NCBI RefSeq assembly: GCF_025823185.1
Contig: NZ_JACKVK010000011.1
Coordinates: forward strand, 124,615-188,614
DNA: 64,000 nt
Direction: 5' to 3'
From: Mycobacterium yunnanensis
GTDB taxonomy: Bacteria > Actinomycetota > Actinomycetes > Mycobacteriales > Mycobacteriaceae
Shown here in pieces: positions 35,927 to 46,800 of this stretch; position 1 is the stretch's first letter; the number at the start of each line of letters is the position of its first letter. The notes below the pieces were generated by a model. It was not told where the DNA came from. It did not search any database and saw nothing but the letters and a program-made list of their open reading frames with translations. The position numbers and the translations under genes were made by a program.

Positions 35927-37489
35927 ATGTTCGACGACCTGGTGGACGCCACGACCGGCACCCGCGGTGCCGGGGCGCTGTCGACGTGGGCGCGGGTGGA
36001 GAACGCGGCCTGCGCTCAACGGGTGGCGACGATGGCCGCCATGCTCGACGAGGCACATGCCGCCTCCGGGTCCGCCGATCGAGATCAATGGTGCCTGGAC
36101 AACCTCGACGCCGTCGCCGCCCACATCGGCGCCGCGCAAAACATCACCCCCGGTACGGCCTCTCACCAGTTGCTCGTTGCGGTGGCATTGCACGACCGGT
36201 TCCCCCGCGTGGCCGCGGTCTTCGCCGAGGGCCTCATCACCTATGCGTTGGTTAAGACCGTGGTGCACCGCGGTGCCCTGGTCGTCGACCCCGACGCCCT
36301 ACATGCGCTGGACGGCCTGCTGGCGCAGGCGTTCGGAGACTGGGAGCCGCGGTCGGTCGACAAGACCGAGAAAGCCATCGACTACTTCGTTCACCAGGTC
36401 GACCCGCAGGCCGTGCGCCGTAGCGAGACCAAGGCGCGAGGTCGGTCGGTGGAGGTGCACATCGAGGAGGACGGCAGCGGCCTGGCCACCGTGTTGGCCA
36501 CCCTGTTCGCCCATAACGCCAAGGCGTTCGAGGGCCGATTGAAGAACCTGGCCGCCACCGTCTGCCCGGCCGACCCGCGGACCGCCGACCAACTCCGCGC
36601 CGACGCCGTCGGCGCCATCGGGACCGACCGCATGGCCTGCCTGTGCGGCAACGACGACTGCGCGGCCGCACAGAACCCGCCCGCGACGGGCGTGGTGGTG
36701 TACGTGATCGCCAGCGAAGACACGCTGGCTGAACCGAAGGATGCGCCCGAGTCCGAGCCGCCTGCGCCCAAGCCCGAGACACCCGCACCGACGACCCCTG
36801 TGGAAACCGACGAATCTTCGGCGGCCGCCGAGCGTGCCGCCATCGACGGGGACGAGCCGCCGCTCTTCGACAAGCCCCTGCGCGACCTCACCCTCACCGA
36901 GGCCCTCACCCCGGCACCCGGATACTTCGCCAAGCTGCGACCCGCGGCATTGATGGGCGGCCTATTCCTCCCCGGCGCCATCGCCTGCCGCGCCACCATC
37001 GGGGCGACCATCACCCGCATCGTGCACCCAGGCCAAGCGCCACCGGAGAACCGGTACCGACCGTCGAAGAAGCTGGCCGACTTCATCCGCTGCCGCGACA
37101 TGACCTGCCGCTTCCCGGGCTGCCGCAGGCCCGCCACCCAGACCGAAGTCGATCACACGATTCCGTGGCCGCACGGACCGACTACGGCATCCAACCTCAA
37201 ATGCGTCTGCCGTCGACACCACCTGCTCAAGACCTTCTGGGGTGGTGAGAACGGTTGGCGCGACACGCAACTCAACGACGGCACCGTCATCTGGACCGCA
37301 CCCGACGGACGACAGTACGTCACCACACCGGGTAGCCGACTGCTCTTCCCAGAACTATCCGCACCCACCGCCACCGTGACGACCACGGGACGACCCGAGG
37401 CGCACACGGCCGGGCTCACCATGCCGCGCCGCAGAACCACCCGCGCCCAAGACCGAGCCAACCGCGTCCTCCGAGAACGAGGGCCCTAG
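35927..37489 (+). CDS. 13E12 repeat family protein, DUF222 with HNH nuclease domain
   Basis: 520-residue protein of the mycobacterial 13E12 family. An N-terminal DUF222 domain (about 1-330) is followed by a Pro/Thr-rich, Asp/Glu-rich linker (about 265-305) and a C-terminal HNH domain with CRFPGCRRP, EVDHTIPW and CRRHHLLK. HNH domains bind and cut DNA, but the role of the family is unknown; many mycobacteria carry several copies. It interrupts the syntenic order between the P450 and ppc, so it may be a mobile or recently inserted gene; no flanking direct repeats were recognised. Its stop shares CTAG with ppc. Confidence 0.92.
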   Translation: MFDDLVDATTGTRGAGALSTWARVENAACAQRVATMAAMLDEAHAASGSADRDQWCLDNLDAVAAHIGAAQNITPGTASHQLLVAVALHDRFPRVAAVFAEGLITYALVKTVVHRGALVVDPDALHALDGLLAQAFGDWEPRSVDKTEKAIDYFVHQVDPQAVRRSETKARGRSVEVHIEEDGSGLATVLATLFAHNAKAFEGRLKNLAATVCPADPRTADQLRADAVGAIGTDRMACLCGNDDCAAAQNPPATGVVVYVIASEDTLAEPKDAPESEPPAPKPETPAPTTPVETDESSAAAERAAIDGDEPPLFDKPLRDLTLTEALTPAPGYFAKLRPAALMGGLFLPGAIACRATIGATITRIVHPGQAPPENRYRPSKKLADFIRCRDMTCRFPGCRRPATQTEVDHTIPWPHGPTTASNLKCVCRRHHLLKTFWGGENGWRDTQLNDGTVIWTAPDGRQYVTTPGSRLLFPELSAPTATVTTTGRPEAHTAGLTMPRRRTTRAQDRANRVLRERGP

Positions 37490-40287
37490 CCGCTGTTGCG
37501 CAGCGCAGTCGCCAAACCGCTCATGGTGAGCAGGATCCCGCGTTTGACCAGATCGTCCTCGTCGCCGGAGCGGTACCGGCGCAGCAGTTCGACCTGCAGA
37601 TGGTTGAGCGGCTCGAGGTACGGGAAGCGGTTGAACACCGACCGGGCCAGCGCCGGGTTGTCGGCCAACAGGTCGTCCTGACCGGTGATGGCCCGCAGCA
37701 TCGCGATGCTCCTGTCGTGCTCGGCGACGATCTTGTCGAACACCCTGTGCCGCAACGCCTCGTCCTCGACCAGCTCGGAGTACCGGGCGGCGAGGCCCAT
37801 GTCGGCCTTGGCCAGCACCTGCGCCATGTTGGACAACACGGAGCGGAAGAACGGCCACTTCTCGTAGAGGTCGCGGAGCACCGCGAGCCGGGCGTCTTCG
37901 TCACCGTCGGCGATGAACTCCTGGAAGGCCGTGCCGGTCCCATACCAACCGGGGAGCATCACTCGCGACTGACTCCACGACAGCACCCACGGGATCGCCC
38001 GTAGGTCCGAGATCGCCGTGGTCGGCTTGCGGGACGCCGGACGGCTGCCGATGTTCAGCGCGCCGATTTCGCTGACCGGCGTCGACGCCTTGAAGTACTC
38101 GACGAAACCCGGTGTCTCGTGGACCAATTCGGAGTACGCCCGTTGTGCGCGGGCAGCCAGGTCGTCGAGTACCTCGTACGCGGGCTGCGCAGCGTCGCCG
38201 AGCCCTTCAGTGTCGAGCAGCGTCGACTCCAGCGTCGCAGCCAGCAGGGTCTCCAGGTTGCGATGCGCGATGGTGGGTTCGGCGTACTTGGCCGCGATCA
38301 CCTCTCCCTGCTCGGTGATGCGCAACGAACCGTTCACCGCGCCGGGGGGTTGCGCCAGGATGGCGTCGTAGCTGGGTCCGCCACCACGGCCCACGGTGCC
38401 ACCGCGACCGTGGAAGAGCCGCAGCCGGATTCCGGTCTTGCGGGCCATCTCGACGAGTTCCAGCTCGGCGCGGTACAGCGCCCAGTTCGCGGCCAGGTAA
38501 CCGCCGTCCTTGTTCGAGTCCGAGTAGCCCAGCATCACCTCCTGCTGCTCACCGCGCGCGTGCACGAGCGCCCGGTACAGCGGGATGTCCAGCACCGCCT
38601 CCATGATCGACGACCCCCGTTGCAGGTCGTCGATCGTCTCGAAGAGCGGCACCACGCCCACGGGGCTGTACGGTTCGTCGCCCGAGGCGTCCAGCAGCCC
38701 GGCCTCCTTGAGGAACACCGCGGCCTCGAGCATGTCCGAGACCGACTGACACATCGAGATGATGTAGTTGGGCACCGCCTGCGGACCGAACGTCTGGACA
38801 GCCCTGGCGGCCGCCGCGGTGATGTCGAGCTCCTTGCGGGCCAGTTCCGAGAGCTCCGCGCCGGGCCGCACCAGTGGGCGGCGAGTCGCCAACTCGGCCG
38901 TCAGCAGCTCGACGCGCTCGGTCTCGGGTAGCGACGCGTAGTCGGGGTGCACACCGGCCCACGCGAGCAGTTCGGCCATCACCTCTTCGTGCACCTCGGA
39001 GTTCTGGCGAAGGTCGAGTCCGGAGAGGTGGAAGCCGAAGACGTGCACCGCTTCCCGCAACCGCGCGAGTCGATCGTCGGCCATCAGCGCGCTGCCGTTG
39101 GCGCGCAACGACGCGTCGACGACGTCCAGGTCGGCCAGGAACTGCTCGGGCGTCTCGTAGCGTTCCATGCCCAGGTCCAGCTGGTGCTCGGGCTGCTCGT
39201 CCAGGATCGCCGCCGCCGTCGCCGTCAACCGACCGTGGATCACCCGGAGGGCACGGCGGTAGGGCTCGTCGGCGCGGGCCGGCTCGTCGCAGGTGTCGGC
39301 GAGTGCCTTCAGCTCGTCGCTGATGTGCACCAGACGCACCGACATCGACAGCTCCTCCTCGAGGGAGGTCAGCTCCACGAAGTAGTGCGCCAGGGCGGTG
39401 TACGCGGCGCTGCCGGTCGCCAGCCTGACGACGTCGGCGGTGACGTTCGGGTTGCCGTCGCGGTCACCGCCGATCCACGAGCCGGGACGCAGGATCGGCT
39501 GCTCGAGTACGTGGGCGTCCGGCCAGCGTGCCTGCAGCGCGGTGCGCACCTCGGCGTTGACGCGCGGAATGACCTCGAAGAACGCCGCCGGGTAGTACCG
39601 AAGTCCGGTCGCGATCTCGTCCTGAATCTTCAACCGCGACAGTCGAATCAACGCGGTTTGCCACATCACCAGGATGTTGCGACGCAGCTCCTGGTCGATG
39701 CTGCGGCCGTCGTCGGTCTGGGTCTGGCCGTGCATGCGCAGGCGCATCAGCTCGGTGATGCGGTGCTGGGCGTTGAACACCGTCCTGCGGCGCGTCTCGG
39801 TGGGGTGAGCGGTGATGACCGGCGAGACCAGCGCGCCGGTGAGCGCGTCGGCGACCGTCTCGGAGTCCAGATTGGCCGATTCCAGCTTGAGGTAGGTGGC
39901 GGCCAGGCTGCTGTTCTGCGGCGGCTCACCAGCCTCGACGTGGACCGCCCGGCGGCGTTCCCGGTGGATGTCCTCCGCGACGTTGGCCAGCAACGCGAAG
40001 TGGGTGAAGGCGCGGATGACGGGCACCGCCTCACTGGTGGCGATGCCGTCGAACAGGTCGGCCAAATCCGAGCGGTCGATCTCGGACCGCCGCACCTGGA
40101 AGGCCCCGACGCGCGCCCGTTCGATCAGATCGAAGACGTGGTCGCCACTCTGTTCGCGCACGGTGTCGCCGAGGATGGTGCCGAGCAGGCGGATGTCCTC
40201 GCGCATGGGTTCGGTGGCCTCGCGACCGACCTGGGTTCGGCGCACCGAGCCGATGGGTGCGAGGGCAGTGTCGGGGGTGTCGGCCAT
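37486..40287 (-). CDS. ppc: phosphoenolpyruvate carboxylase
   Basis: 933-residue PEP carboxylase, making oxaloacetate from PEP and bicarbonate to refill the TCA cycle. The catalytic histidine lies in VITAHPTETRRRTVF; the second conserved region is LGYSDSNKDGGY and the third is LFHGRGGTVGRGGGP. The C-terminus ends RNSG, close to the usual RNTG. M. tuberculosis lacks this enzyme, so its presence fits a fast-growing species. ATG 40287 is divergent from the amidohydrolase; GATACT sits six bases upstream, so a leaderless mRNA is possible. Confidence 0.97.
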   Translation of the reverse strand: MADTPDTALAPIGSVRRTQVGREATEPMREDIRLLGTILGDTVREQSGDHVFDLIERARVGAFQVRRSEIDRSDLADLFDGIATSEAVPVIRAFTHFALLANVAEDIHRERRRAVHVEAGEPPQNSSLAATYLKLESANLDSETVADALTGALVSPVITAHPTETRRRTVFNAQHRITELMRLRMHGQTQTDDGRSIDQELRRNILVMWQTALIRLSRLKIQDEIATGLRYYPAAFFEVIPRVNAEVRTALQARWPDAHVLEQPILRPGSWIGGDRDGNPNVTADVVRLATGSAAYTALAHYFVELTSLEEELSMSVRLVHISDELKALADTCDEPARADEPYRRALRVIHGRLTATAAAILDEQPEHQLDLGMERYETPEQFLADLDVVDASLRANGSALMADDRLARLREAVHVFGFHLSGLDLRQNSEVHEEVMAELLAWAGVHPDYASLPETERVELLTAELATRRPLVRPGAELSELARKELDITAAAARAVQTFGPQAVPNYIISMCQSVSDMLEAAVFLKEAGLLDASGDEPYSPVGVVPLFETIDDLQRGSSIMEAVLDIPLYRALVHARGEQQEVMLGYSDSNKDGGYLAANWALYRAELELVEMARKTGIRLRLFHGRGGTVGRGGGPSYDAILAQPPGAVNGSLRITEQGEVIAAKYAEPTIAHRNLETLLAATLESTLLDTEGLGDAAQPAYEVLDDLAARAQRAYSELVHETPGFVEYFKASTPVSEIGALNIGSRPASRKPTTAISDLRAIPWVLSWSQSRVMLPGWYGTGTAFQEFIADGDEDARLAVLRDLYEKWPFFRSVLSNMAQVLAKADMGLAARYSELVEDEALRHRVFDKIVAEHDRSIAMLRAITGQDDLLADNPALARSVFNRFPYLEPLNHLQVELLRRYRSGDEDDLVKRGILLTMSGLATALRNSG

Positions 40288-40387
40288 GACGACAGTATCG
40301 ACGTACCGCGAACCGGCCGCAGTCCGAGGTCCGCGTCGCCGGCCAGTTACCGCCCCGACCTGCCCGATCGTGCGGCAGGATCGGCGT

Positions 40388-42055
40388 GTGGCGGCGCATC
40401 AGACGATCTTCCCGGCCCGTCGAATCATCACGATGGACCCGGACGTGCCCGACGCCACGGCGGTGGCGGTCGCCGGTGACAGGATCGTCGCCGTCGGAAC
40501 GCCACGAGCGCTGAGCGGTACGGGGGTCGTCGACGACCGGTTCGCCGACGCGGTCCTGCTGCCGGGGCTGATCGACCAGCACCTGCACCCGGTGCTCGGC
40601 GCCACCACCCTGATGACCGACGTCATCGCCACCGAGGACTGGAACCTGCCCGGTCGCCGATGCCCCGCCGCGAGCACCGAACGGGAATATCGCGAGCGGC
40701 TCGGCGCCGCCGAACGTGCCCTCGTCGACCCGCGGGCATGGCTGATCTCGTGGGGGTACCACCGGCTGTGGCACGGGCCGCTCGACCGCGCGGTGCTCGA
40801 CGGGATCAGCCGCACCCGGCCGATTGCGGTGTGGCAGCGCAGCTGCCACGAATGGTTCCTGAATTCGGCCGCGGTCGACGCCCTCGGCATCACGGCCGAC
40901 GCCATGTCAGGACACGGTGCGGCCAGCAACATGGTCGACGTCGACGCCGGGCACTGGTGGGAGACGGGCATGAACCTGCTGCTACCCCGCCTGGCGCCGC
41001 ACTTCATGCCGCCCGAGCGAGTCGCCGCCGGGTTGCGGCAGATGGTCGCCTACCTCCACGCCAACGGGGTGACCGCGTTCAACGAGCCCGGCATCATGTG
41101 GGACGTGGAGCCGTGGCAGCTCTACCTCGACGTCCTTGGCGCCCCCGACACCCCCATGCTCTCGACCTTCCTCGTCGACGCGCGTAGTCAGGCCGACGGC
41201 GGAATGGATCCCGCCGACGCGGTCGCCGACGCCGAAGCACAGGTCGCACGCGCCAGCGCGGGCAAGGTGCGGTTGCTGCCCAAGCAGGTCAAGCTGTTCG
41301 CCGACGGTGCGATCATCAGCCAGCTGATGCAGATGCGCGACCCGTATCTCGACGACGACGGCAACCCCGACACCTGCCATCACGGCGAGTGGATGATGCA
41401 GCCCGACGTGTTCCGGTCGTTTGCCCGAGCGTATTGGAAGGCCAACTGGCAGTTGCACGTTCACGTCAACGGCGACGCCGCACTGGACCTGGTGCTCGAC
41501 ACCGTCGAGGAGTGCATGGCCGAGCATCCGCGCGTCGACCACCGCACCGTGATCGTGCACTTCGCCAACTCGACCAAGGAGCAGGTCGACCGCATCGCCC
41601 GGGTCGGCGCGATCGTCTCGGCCAATCCGTACTACCCCGTCGGGTTCGCCGACAAGTACGCCGCCCACGGTCTGGGCGCCGCCCGCGCGGACGTCATGGT
41701 GCGGTCGGCGTCGGTGCTGCGCCGCGGAATACCGCTGTCGTTCCACTCGGATCTGCCGATGGGTCCGGCGGACCCGCTGACGTTGGCGTGGTGCGCGGTC
41801 AACCGGATCACGCCCAGCGGTCGCGTCGCCGGCCCCGAACAGCGCGTCTCGGTGCACGACGCCCTGCGCGCGGTGACCGTCGAAGCCGCCTACTCCTGGC
41901 GGATGGAGGACGACCTCGGCAGCATCACGGTCGGGAAGACGGCGACGTTTACGGTGCTCGCCGAGGACCCGTACGCCGTGGAACCCGAGCGGCTCAACGA
42001 CATTCAGGTGCTCGGCACGGTGTTCGAAGGGCGCTGGTATCCCCACACCGGCTGA
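40388..42055 (+). CDS. amidohydrolase family protein (YtcJ-like)
   Basis: 555-residue metal-dependent hydrolase of the amidohydrolase superfamily, YtcJ-type. Metal ligands: HLHP after GLIDQ, His in HVHVNGDAALD and HFANS, and Asp in FHSDLPMGPADP. Such enzymes hydrolyse amides or cyclic ureas; the substrate is unknown. The start GTG 40388 has AGGA seven bases before. No signal peptide, so cytoplasmic. Between ppc and the ankyrin gene, co-oriented with the latter but separated by 139 bases. Confidence 0.86.
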   Translation: MAAHQTIFPARRIITMDPDVPDATAVAVAGDRIVAVGTPRALSGTGVVDDRFADAVLLPGLIDQHLHPVLGATTLMTDVIATEDWNLPGRRCPAASTEREYRERLGAAERALVDPRAWLISWGYHRLWHGPLDRAVLDGISRTRPIAVWQRSCHEWFLNSAAVDALGITADAMSGHGAASNMVDVDAGHWWETGMNLLLPRLAPHFMPPERVAAGLRQMVAYLHANGVTAFNEPGIMWDVEPWQLYLDVLGAPDTPMLSTFLVDARSQADGGMDPADAVADAEAQVARASAGKVRLLPKQVKLFADGAIISQLMQMRDPYLDDDGNPDTCHHGEWMMQPDVFRSFARAYWKANWQLHVHVNGDAALDLVLDTVEECMAEHPRVDHRTVIVHFANSTKEQVDRIARVGAIVSANPYYPVGFADKYAAHGLGAARADVMVRSASVLRRGIPLSFHSDLPMGPADPLTLAWCAVNRITPSGRVAGPEQRVSVHDALRAVTVEAAYSWRMEDDLGSITVGKTATFTVLAEDPYAVEPERLNDIQVLGTVFEGRWYPHTG

Positions 42056-42143
42056 TCCGGTAGCGTCGCGGCAGGCGTCCAGGGCGCCTCCGGTCCGCGG
42101 AAATGGGTTCGACCCACCTGGTGGCACGACCGATCAGGCCCGT

Positions 42144-42188
42144 CTCCTTTCGGCCCGACGCAGCGGACCTCGGGCGTGACGAAAGGAG
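42144..42188 (+). promoter_or_regulatory. hairpin covering the Shine-Dalgarno of the ankyrin gene
   Basis: CTCCTTTCGGCCCGA (42144-42158) pairs with TCGGGC (42170-42175) and, after a 4-base bulge (GTGA), with CGAAAGGAG (42180-42188), giving 15 base pairs around an 11-base loop. The last nine bases hold the AAAGGAG ribosome site of the gene at 42195. The mRNA would be shut unless the hairpin is opened. Confidence 0.65.
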
Positions 42189-42194
42189 GCCGCC

Positions 42195-43466
42195 ATGGCC
42201 CCGTCCCTGCCCGCCAATCCCTCCCTGGAGCGGTTTCGCCGCGACGCCCGCCGACTCCAGCGGGCCGTACGCGCGAACGATCCGACGGCCCTCGCCGAGG
42301 TGTCGCGGCACCATCCCGCCGGTGCGCCCGCCGACCCGGCCGCATTCGCGTTGACCGCCGCGCAGCACGTCGTCGCCCGCCAGGTCGGCTTCAGCAGCTG
42401 GCCGCGGCTGCGGGCGTATCTGCGGACCGCCGACGAGCTCCGCCGCGATCCGACGGTCACCGTCGACGACGACCCCGTGGCGCGGTTCCCGGCGCTGGCC
42501 TGCCTGACCTACTCCCAGGGCGACGGCCCGGCCAGGTGGGCCGCAGCGGGTGAGGTGCTGCGAACCCACCCCGACCTGCCGGCGCGGAGCCTGGCCGCCG
42601 CAGCCGTCGTCGGCGACCCGGACGCCGTGCGCCGCCATCTCGAGGACCGCCCGGCCGGGGTCGCCGCGGAGACCGGACCGTTCGGCTGGACCGCCCTGTT
42701 CCACGTCGCCGCGTCACGGGTGCCGCAACGCGACCCGATTGCCACGGCCCGGGTGCTGCTCGACGCCGGAGCCGATCCGAACGCCGGGTACCTGTGGCAG
42801 GGGCTGCCGACACCGTTCACCGTGCTGACGCCCTGCTTCGGCGAGGGTGAGGCGGGTCCGGGACGGCAACCGCGGCACCCGGCCGGCGAGGAGTTGGCAA
42901 GCCTGCTGCTGGCTCGTGGCGCGGACCCCAACGACGCGCAGACGTTGTACGACCGAATGTTCGGCCGCGACGACGGGCATCTACGAATCCTGTTGCCGGC
43001 CGGCCTGGGTCGGGGTGACGGCGGGCCGTGGCAGCGCCGTCTCGGCGAGGCACTGGAGACCCCCGAGGACATGGTGCAGCGGCAGGTCGACTGGGCGCGC
43101 GAGCACGGATTCACCGAACGGCTCGCGCTGCTGGCGTCCTACGGGTTCACCGAGGGCCGGCCGACCGGCTCGCCCTCCCCGTGGCGACGCGGGTCGACGA
43201 TGCCGCCGATCGCGGCCGCGGCGACACCCGAGGGGGTGCGAATGGTGGCGGCGGCCGGAGGTGACGTCGACGCAAGGATCGACGGCCACACCCTGCTGCA
43301 CCATGCCGCGTGGATCGGTGACGTCGAACTCGTCGAGGCGCTACTGGAGTGCGGGGCCGATCCGGACGCCCGCGACGACGAGCATGGTTCGACGCCGCTG
43401 AACTGGGCCGAGCATGGTCAGGCCGAGACGACGGCGGCGATACTGCGGCTTAGGAGCCGTACTTGA
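42195..43466 (+). CDS. ankyrin repeat protein
   Basis: 423-residue protein with ankyrin repeats, best seen at the C-terminus (about 350-420: GHTLLHHAAWIGDVELVEALLECGADPDARD and the next unit) and in the middle (ALFHVAASR, VLLDAGADPNAGY, LLLARGADPNDAQ). It lacks a signal peptide, so it is cytoplasmic and probably mediates protein contacts; no enzyme domain is seen. ATG 42195 has an unusually strong ribosome site (AAAGGAGG) that is buried in a hairpin. It overlaps secG by 17 bases, tail to tail. Confidence 0.88.
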   Translation: MAPSLPANPSLERFRRDARRLQRAVRANDPTALAEVSRHHPAGAPADPAAFALTAAQHVVARQVGFSSWPRLRAYLRTADELRRDPTVTVDDDPVARFPALACLTYSQGDGPARWAAAGEVLRTHPDLPARSLAAAAVVGDPDAVRRHLEDRPAGVAAETGPFGWTALFHVAASRVPQRDPIATARVLLDAGADPNAGYLWQGLPTPFTVLTPCFGEGEAGPGRQPRHPAGEELASLLLARGADPNDAQTLYDRMFGRDDGHLRILLPAGLGRGDGGPWQRRLGEALETPEDMVQRQVDWAREHGFTERLALLASYGFTEGRPTGSPSPWRRGSTMPPIAAAATPEGVRMVAAAGGDVDARIDGHTLLHHAAWIGDVELVEALLECGADPDARDDEHGSTPLNWAEHGQAETTAAILRLRSRT

Positions 43467-43686
43467 TCTGCAGTGCGACGGCGACGATCGAGACGACCCA
43501 GATACCGGTGATGAAGTAGGTCAGCCGGTCGAGGTTCTTCTCGACGACCGTCGAGCCCGACAGGCTCGACTGCACGCCACCGCCGAACAGGGTCGACAGG
43601 CCGCCACCCTTGGCCCGATGCAGCAGCACCAACAGGATCACCAGGACGCTGGTGACGACGAGGGTGATCTGCAGAGCGAAAATCAT
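43450..43686 (-). CDS. secG: preprotein translocase subunit SecG
   Basis: 78-residue SecG with two membrane helices (about 4-22 and 54-73) around the conserved cytoplasmic loop HRAKGGGLSTLFGGGVQ. It assists SecYE in export. Homologue of Rv1440, at the end of the gap-pgk-tpiA operon as in M. tuberculosis. A -10-like TAGTCT lies seven bases upstream of the ATG, so a separate transcript is possible. Confidence 0.94.
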   Translation of the reverse strand: MIFALQITLVVTSVLVILLVLLHRAKGGGLSTLFGGGVQSSLSGSTVVEKNLDRLTYFITGIWVVSIVAVALQIKYGS

Positions 43687-43737
43687 GGTCGCCAGACTAC
43701 CGGCGTACCCGCCGGATCAGGGAATCGGGTCGGCGGG

Positions 43738-44523
43738 TCAGGGAAGGGGTCCGCCGGCGGCGATCGCCGAGAGGATCGCGAACTGCTCGCCGTCCAGGGA
43801 TGCGCCGCCCACGAGGGCGCCGTCGACGTCGGCCTGACCGATGAGCTCACCGATGTTCTTGGCGTTGACCGAGCCGCCGTAGAGCACGCGCACGGTGTCG
43901 GCGACCGCGGGCGACGCCAGCTCGGCGAGCTCGGCGCGGATCGCGGCGCACACCTCTTGGGCGTCCGCGGCGCTGGCCACCCGTCCGGTGCCGATCGCCC
44001 AGACGGGCTCGTAGGCGATGACGCTCGCACCGATTTGCTCGGCCGACAGACCCGCCAGGGAACCCTTGAGCTGGTTGACGTTGTAGGCGACGTGGTCGCC
44101 GGCTTCACGAACCTCGAGGCCCTCGCCGATGCAGACGATCGGCGTCAGCCCGTGCTTGAGGGCGGCGGCGGCCTTGGCGGCGACCAGCGCGTCGTCCTCG
44201 TGATGGTAGGTGCGTCGCTCCGAGTGCCCGACGACGGCGAACGAACAGCCGAGCTTGGCCAGGAACGAACCGCTGATCTCGCCGGTGTAGGCGCCCGCGT
44301 CGTGCTTGGAGACGTCCTGCGCGCCGTAGGTCAGCCGAAGCTTGTCACCGTCGACGAGGGTCTGCACGCTGCGCAGATCCGTGAACGGCGGGATCACCGT
44401 GACGTCGACCTTGTCGAAGTACTTCTCCGGCAACGAGAACGCGATCTTCTGCACCAGGGCGATGGCCTCGAAGTGGTTGAGGTTCATCTTCCAGTTGCCT
44501 GCGATGAGGGGCTTGCGTGCCAC
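43738..44523 (-). CDS. tpiA: triosephosphate isomerase
   Basis: 261-residue enzyme interconverting glyceraldehyde-3-phosphate and dihydroxyacetone phosphate. Active site: Lys12 (GNWKMN), His100 (VGHSERR), Glu172 (YEPVWAIGTG). Homologue of Rv1438. Starts nine bases after the pgk stop. Third gene of the glycolytic operon. Confidence 0.97.
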   Translation of the reverse strand: MARKPLIAGNWKMNLNHFEAIALVQKIAFSLPEKYFDKVDVTVIPPFTDLRSVQTLVDGDKLRLTYGAQDVSKHDAGAYTGEISGSFLAKLGCSFAVVGHSERRTYHHEDDALVAAKAAAALKHGLTPIVCIGEGLEVREAGDHVAYNVNQLKGSLAGLSAEQIGASVIAYEPVWAIGTGRVASAADAQEVCAAIRAELAELASPAVADTVRVLYGGSVNAKNIGELIGQADVDGALVGGASLDGEQFAILSAIAAGGPLP

Positions 44524-44532
44524 GCGCGTCTC

Positions 44533-45768
44533 CTAGCCTTCCAGGATCGAGATGCCGGGCAGCGTCTTGCCCTCGAGGTATTCCAACGACGCGCCGCCGC
44601 CGGTGGAGATGTGCGAGAAGCCGTCCTCGGGCAGGCCCAGCTGCCGGACGGCGGCGGCGGAGTCTCCCCCGCCGACGACGCTGAACGCGCCCTTGGCGGT
44701 GGCACCGATCACGGCCTCGGCTACGCCCTTGGTGCCTGCGGCGAACGCCGGGAATTCGAAGACGCCCATCGGGCCGTTCCAGAAGACGGTCTTGGCGTTC
44801 GAGAGCAGCGCGGCGAACCGCTTGACCGACTCGGGGCCGATGTCGAGGCCCATCCGGTCGTCGGCGATCGCGGTGACGGCCACGGTCTCCGCCGGCGAGT
44901 CTGCGGCGAACTTCTCGGCGACGACGACGTCGACCGGGAGATGGATCACGTCACCGTAGTCTTCGAGGAGCTTCTTGCAGGTGTCGATCATCTCGGGCTG
45001 CAGCAGTGAGGTTCCGACCGAAACCCCTTGCGCGGCAAGGAAGGTGAAGCACATGCCGCCGCCGATGACGATGCTGTCGGCCTTGGTGGCCAGGTTCTCG
45101 ATCACGGCCAGCTTGTCGGAGACCTTGGAGCCGCCGAGCACCACCGCGTACGGCCGCTCCGTCGAGCTGGTCAGCTGCTCGAGCACCTTGACCTCAGTGT
45201 CCACCAAGAGACCCGCGTAATGCGGCAGGAGCGTCGCCACGTCGTACACCGAGGCCTGCTTGCGGTGCACCACGCCAAAACCGTCGGAGACGAACGCCCC
45301 CGGCGACCCGTCGGCCGCGCTGACCAGTTCGGCCAGCTCCTTGGCCAGTGCGAGCCGCTCGGCGTCGTCCTTGCTGGTCTCCCGGGGGTCGAAGCGAATG
45401 TTCTCGACCATCAGGACGTCACCGTCGGTCAGTCCCTCGGCCCTGGCAAGGGCGTCGGAACCCACCACGTCACCGGCCAGCTGAACGTGCCTGCCCAGCT
45501 CCGCGCCGAGGGCGGCCGCGACGGGCGCCAGCGAGAACTTGGGGTCGGGTCCGTCCTTGGGCCGCCCGAGGTGAGCGGTGACGACGACCTTGGCACCCGC
45601 GTCCGACAACGCCTTCAGCGTCGGGACGGACGCGTGGATGCGCCCCGGGTCGGTGATGGTGCCCTCGTCGTCCAGCGGGACGTTGAGGTCGGAGCGCACC
45701 AGGACGCCCCGACCCTCAACGCCCTCGGACAGCAGATCCGACAGTGACTTGATGGAGGTTTCGGCCAC
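44533..45768 (-). CDS. pgk: phosphoglycerate kinase
   Basis: 411-residue kinase making ATP from 1,3-bisphosphoglycerate. Substrate arginine region RSDLNVPLDDEG, the hinge and nucleotide motif VVGGGDSAAAVRQLG near the C-terminus. Homologue of Rv1437. Nine bases after gap and nine before tpiA. Confidence 0.97.
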   Translation of the reverse strand: MAETSIKSLSDLLSEGVEGRGVLVRSDLNVPLDDEGTITDPGRIHASVPTLKALSDAGAKVVVTAHLGRPKDGPDPKFSLAPVAAALGAELGRHVQLAGDVVGSDALARAEGLTDGDVLMVENIRFDPRETSKDDAERLALAKELAELVSAADGSPGAFVSDGFGVVHRKQASVYDVATLLPHYAGLLVDTEVKVLEQLTSSTERPYAVVLGGSKVSDKLAVIENLATKADSIVIGGGMCFTFLAAQGVSVGTSLLQPEMIDTCKKLLEDYGDVIHLPVDVVVAEKFAADSPAETVAVTAIADDRMGLDIGPESVKRFAALLSNAKTVFWNGPMGVFEFPAFAAGTKGVAEAVIGATAKGAFSVVGGGDSAAAVRQLGLPEDGFSHISTGGGASLEYLEGKTLPGISILEG

Positions 45769-45777
45769 GGACTCGAC

Positions 45778-46800
<1,023 letters not shown>

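Noticed and set aside
38947..40479. 510-codon plus-strand frame across ppc
   Set aside because: Antisense shadow of PEP carboxylase.
42104..42116. tRNA-like T-loop (TGGGTTCGACCCA)
   Set aside because: A simple 5-bp hairpin; no acceptor, anticodon or D arms can be drawn around it.
43414..45009. 531-codon plus-strand frame across secG, tpiA and pgk
   Set aside because: Crosses three real genes on the other strand; composition typical of an antisense frame.
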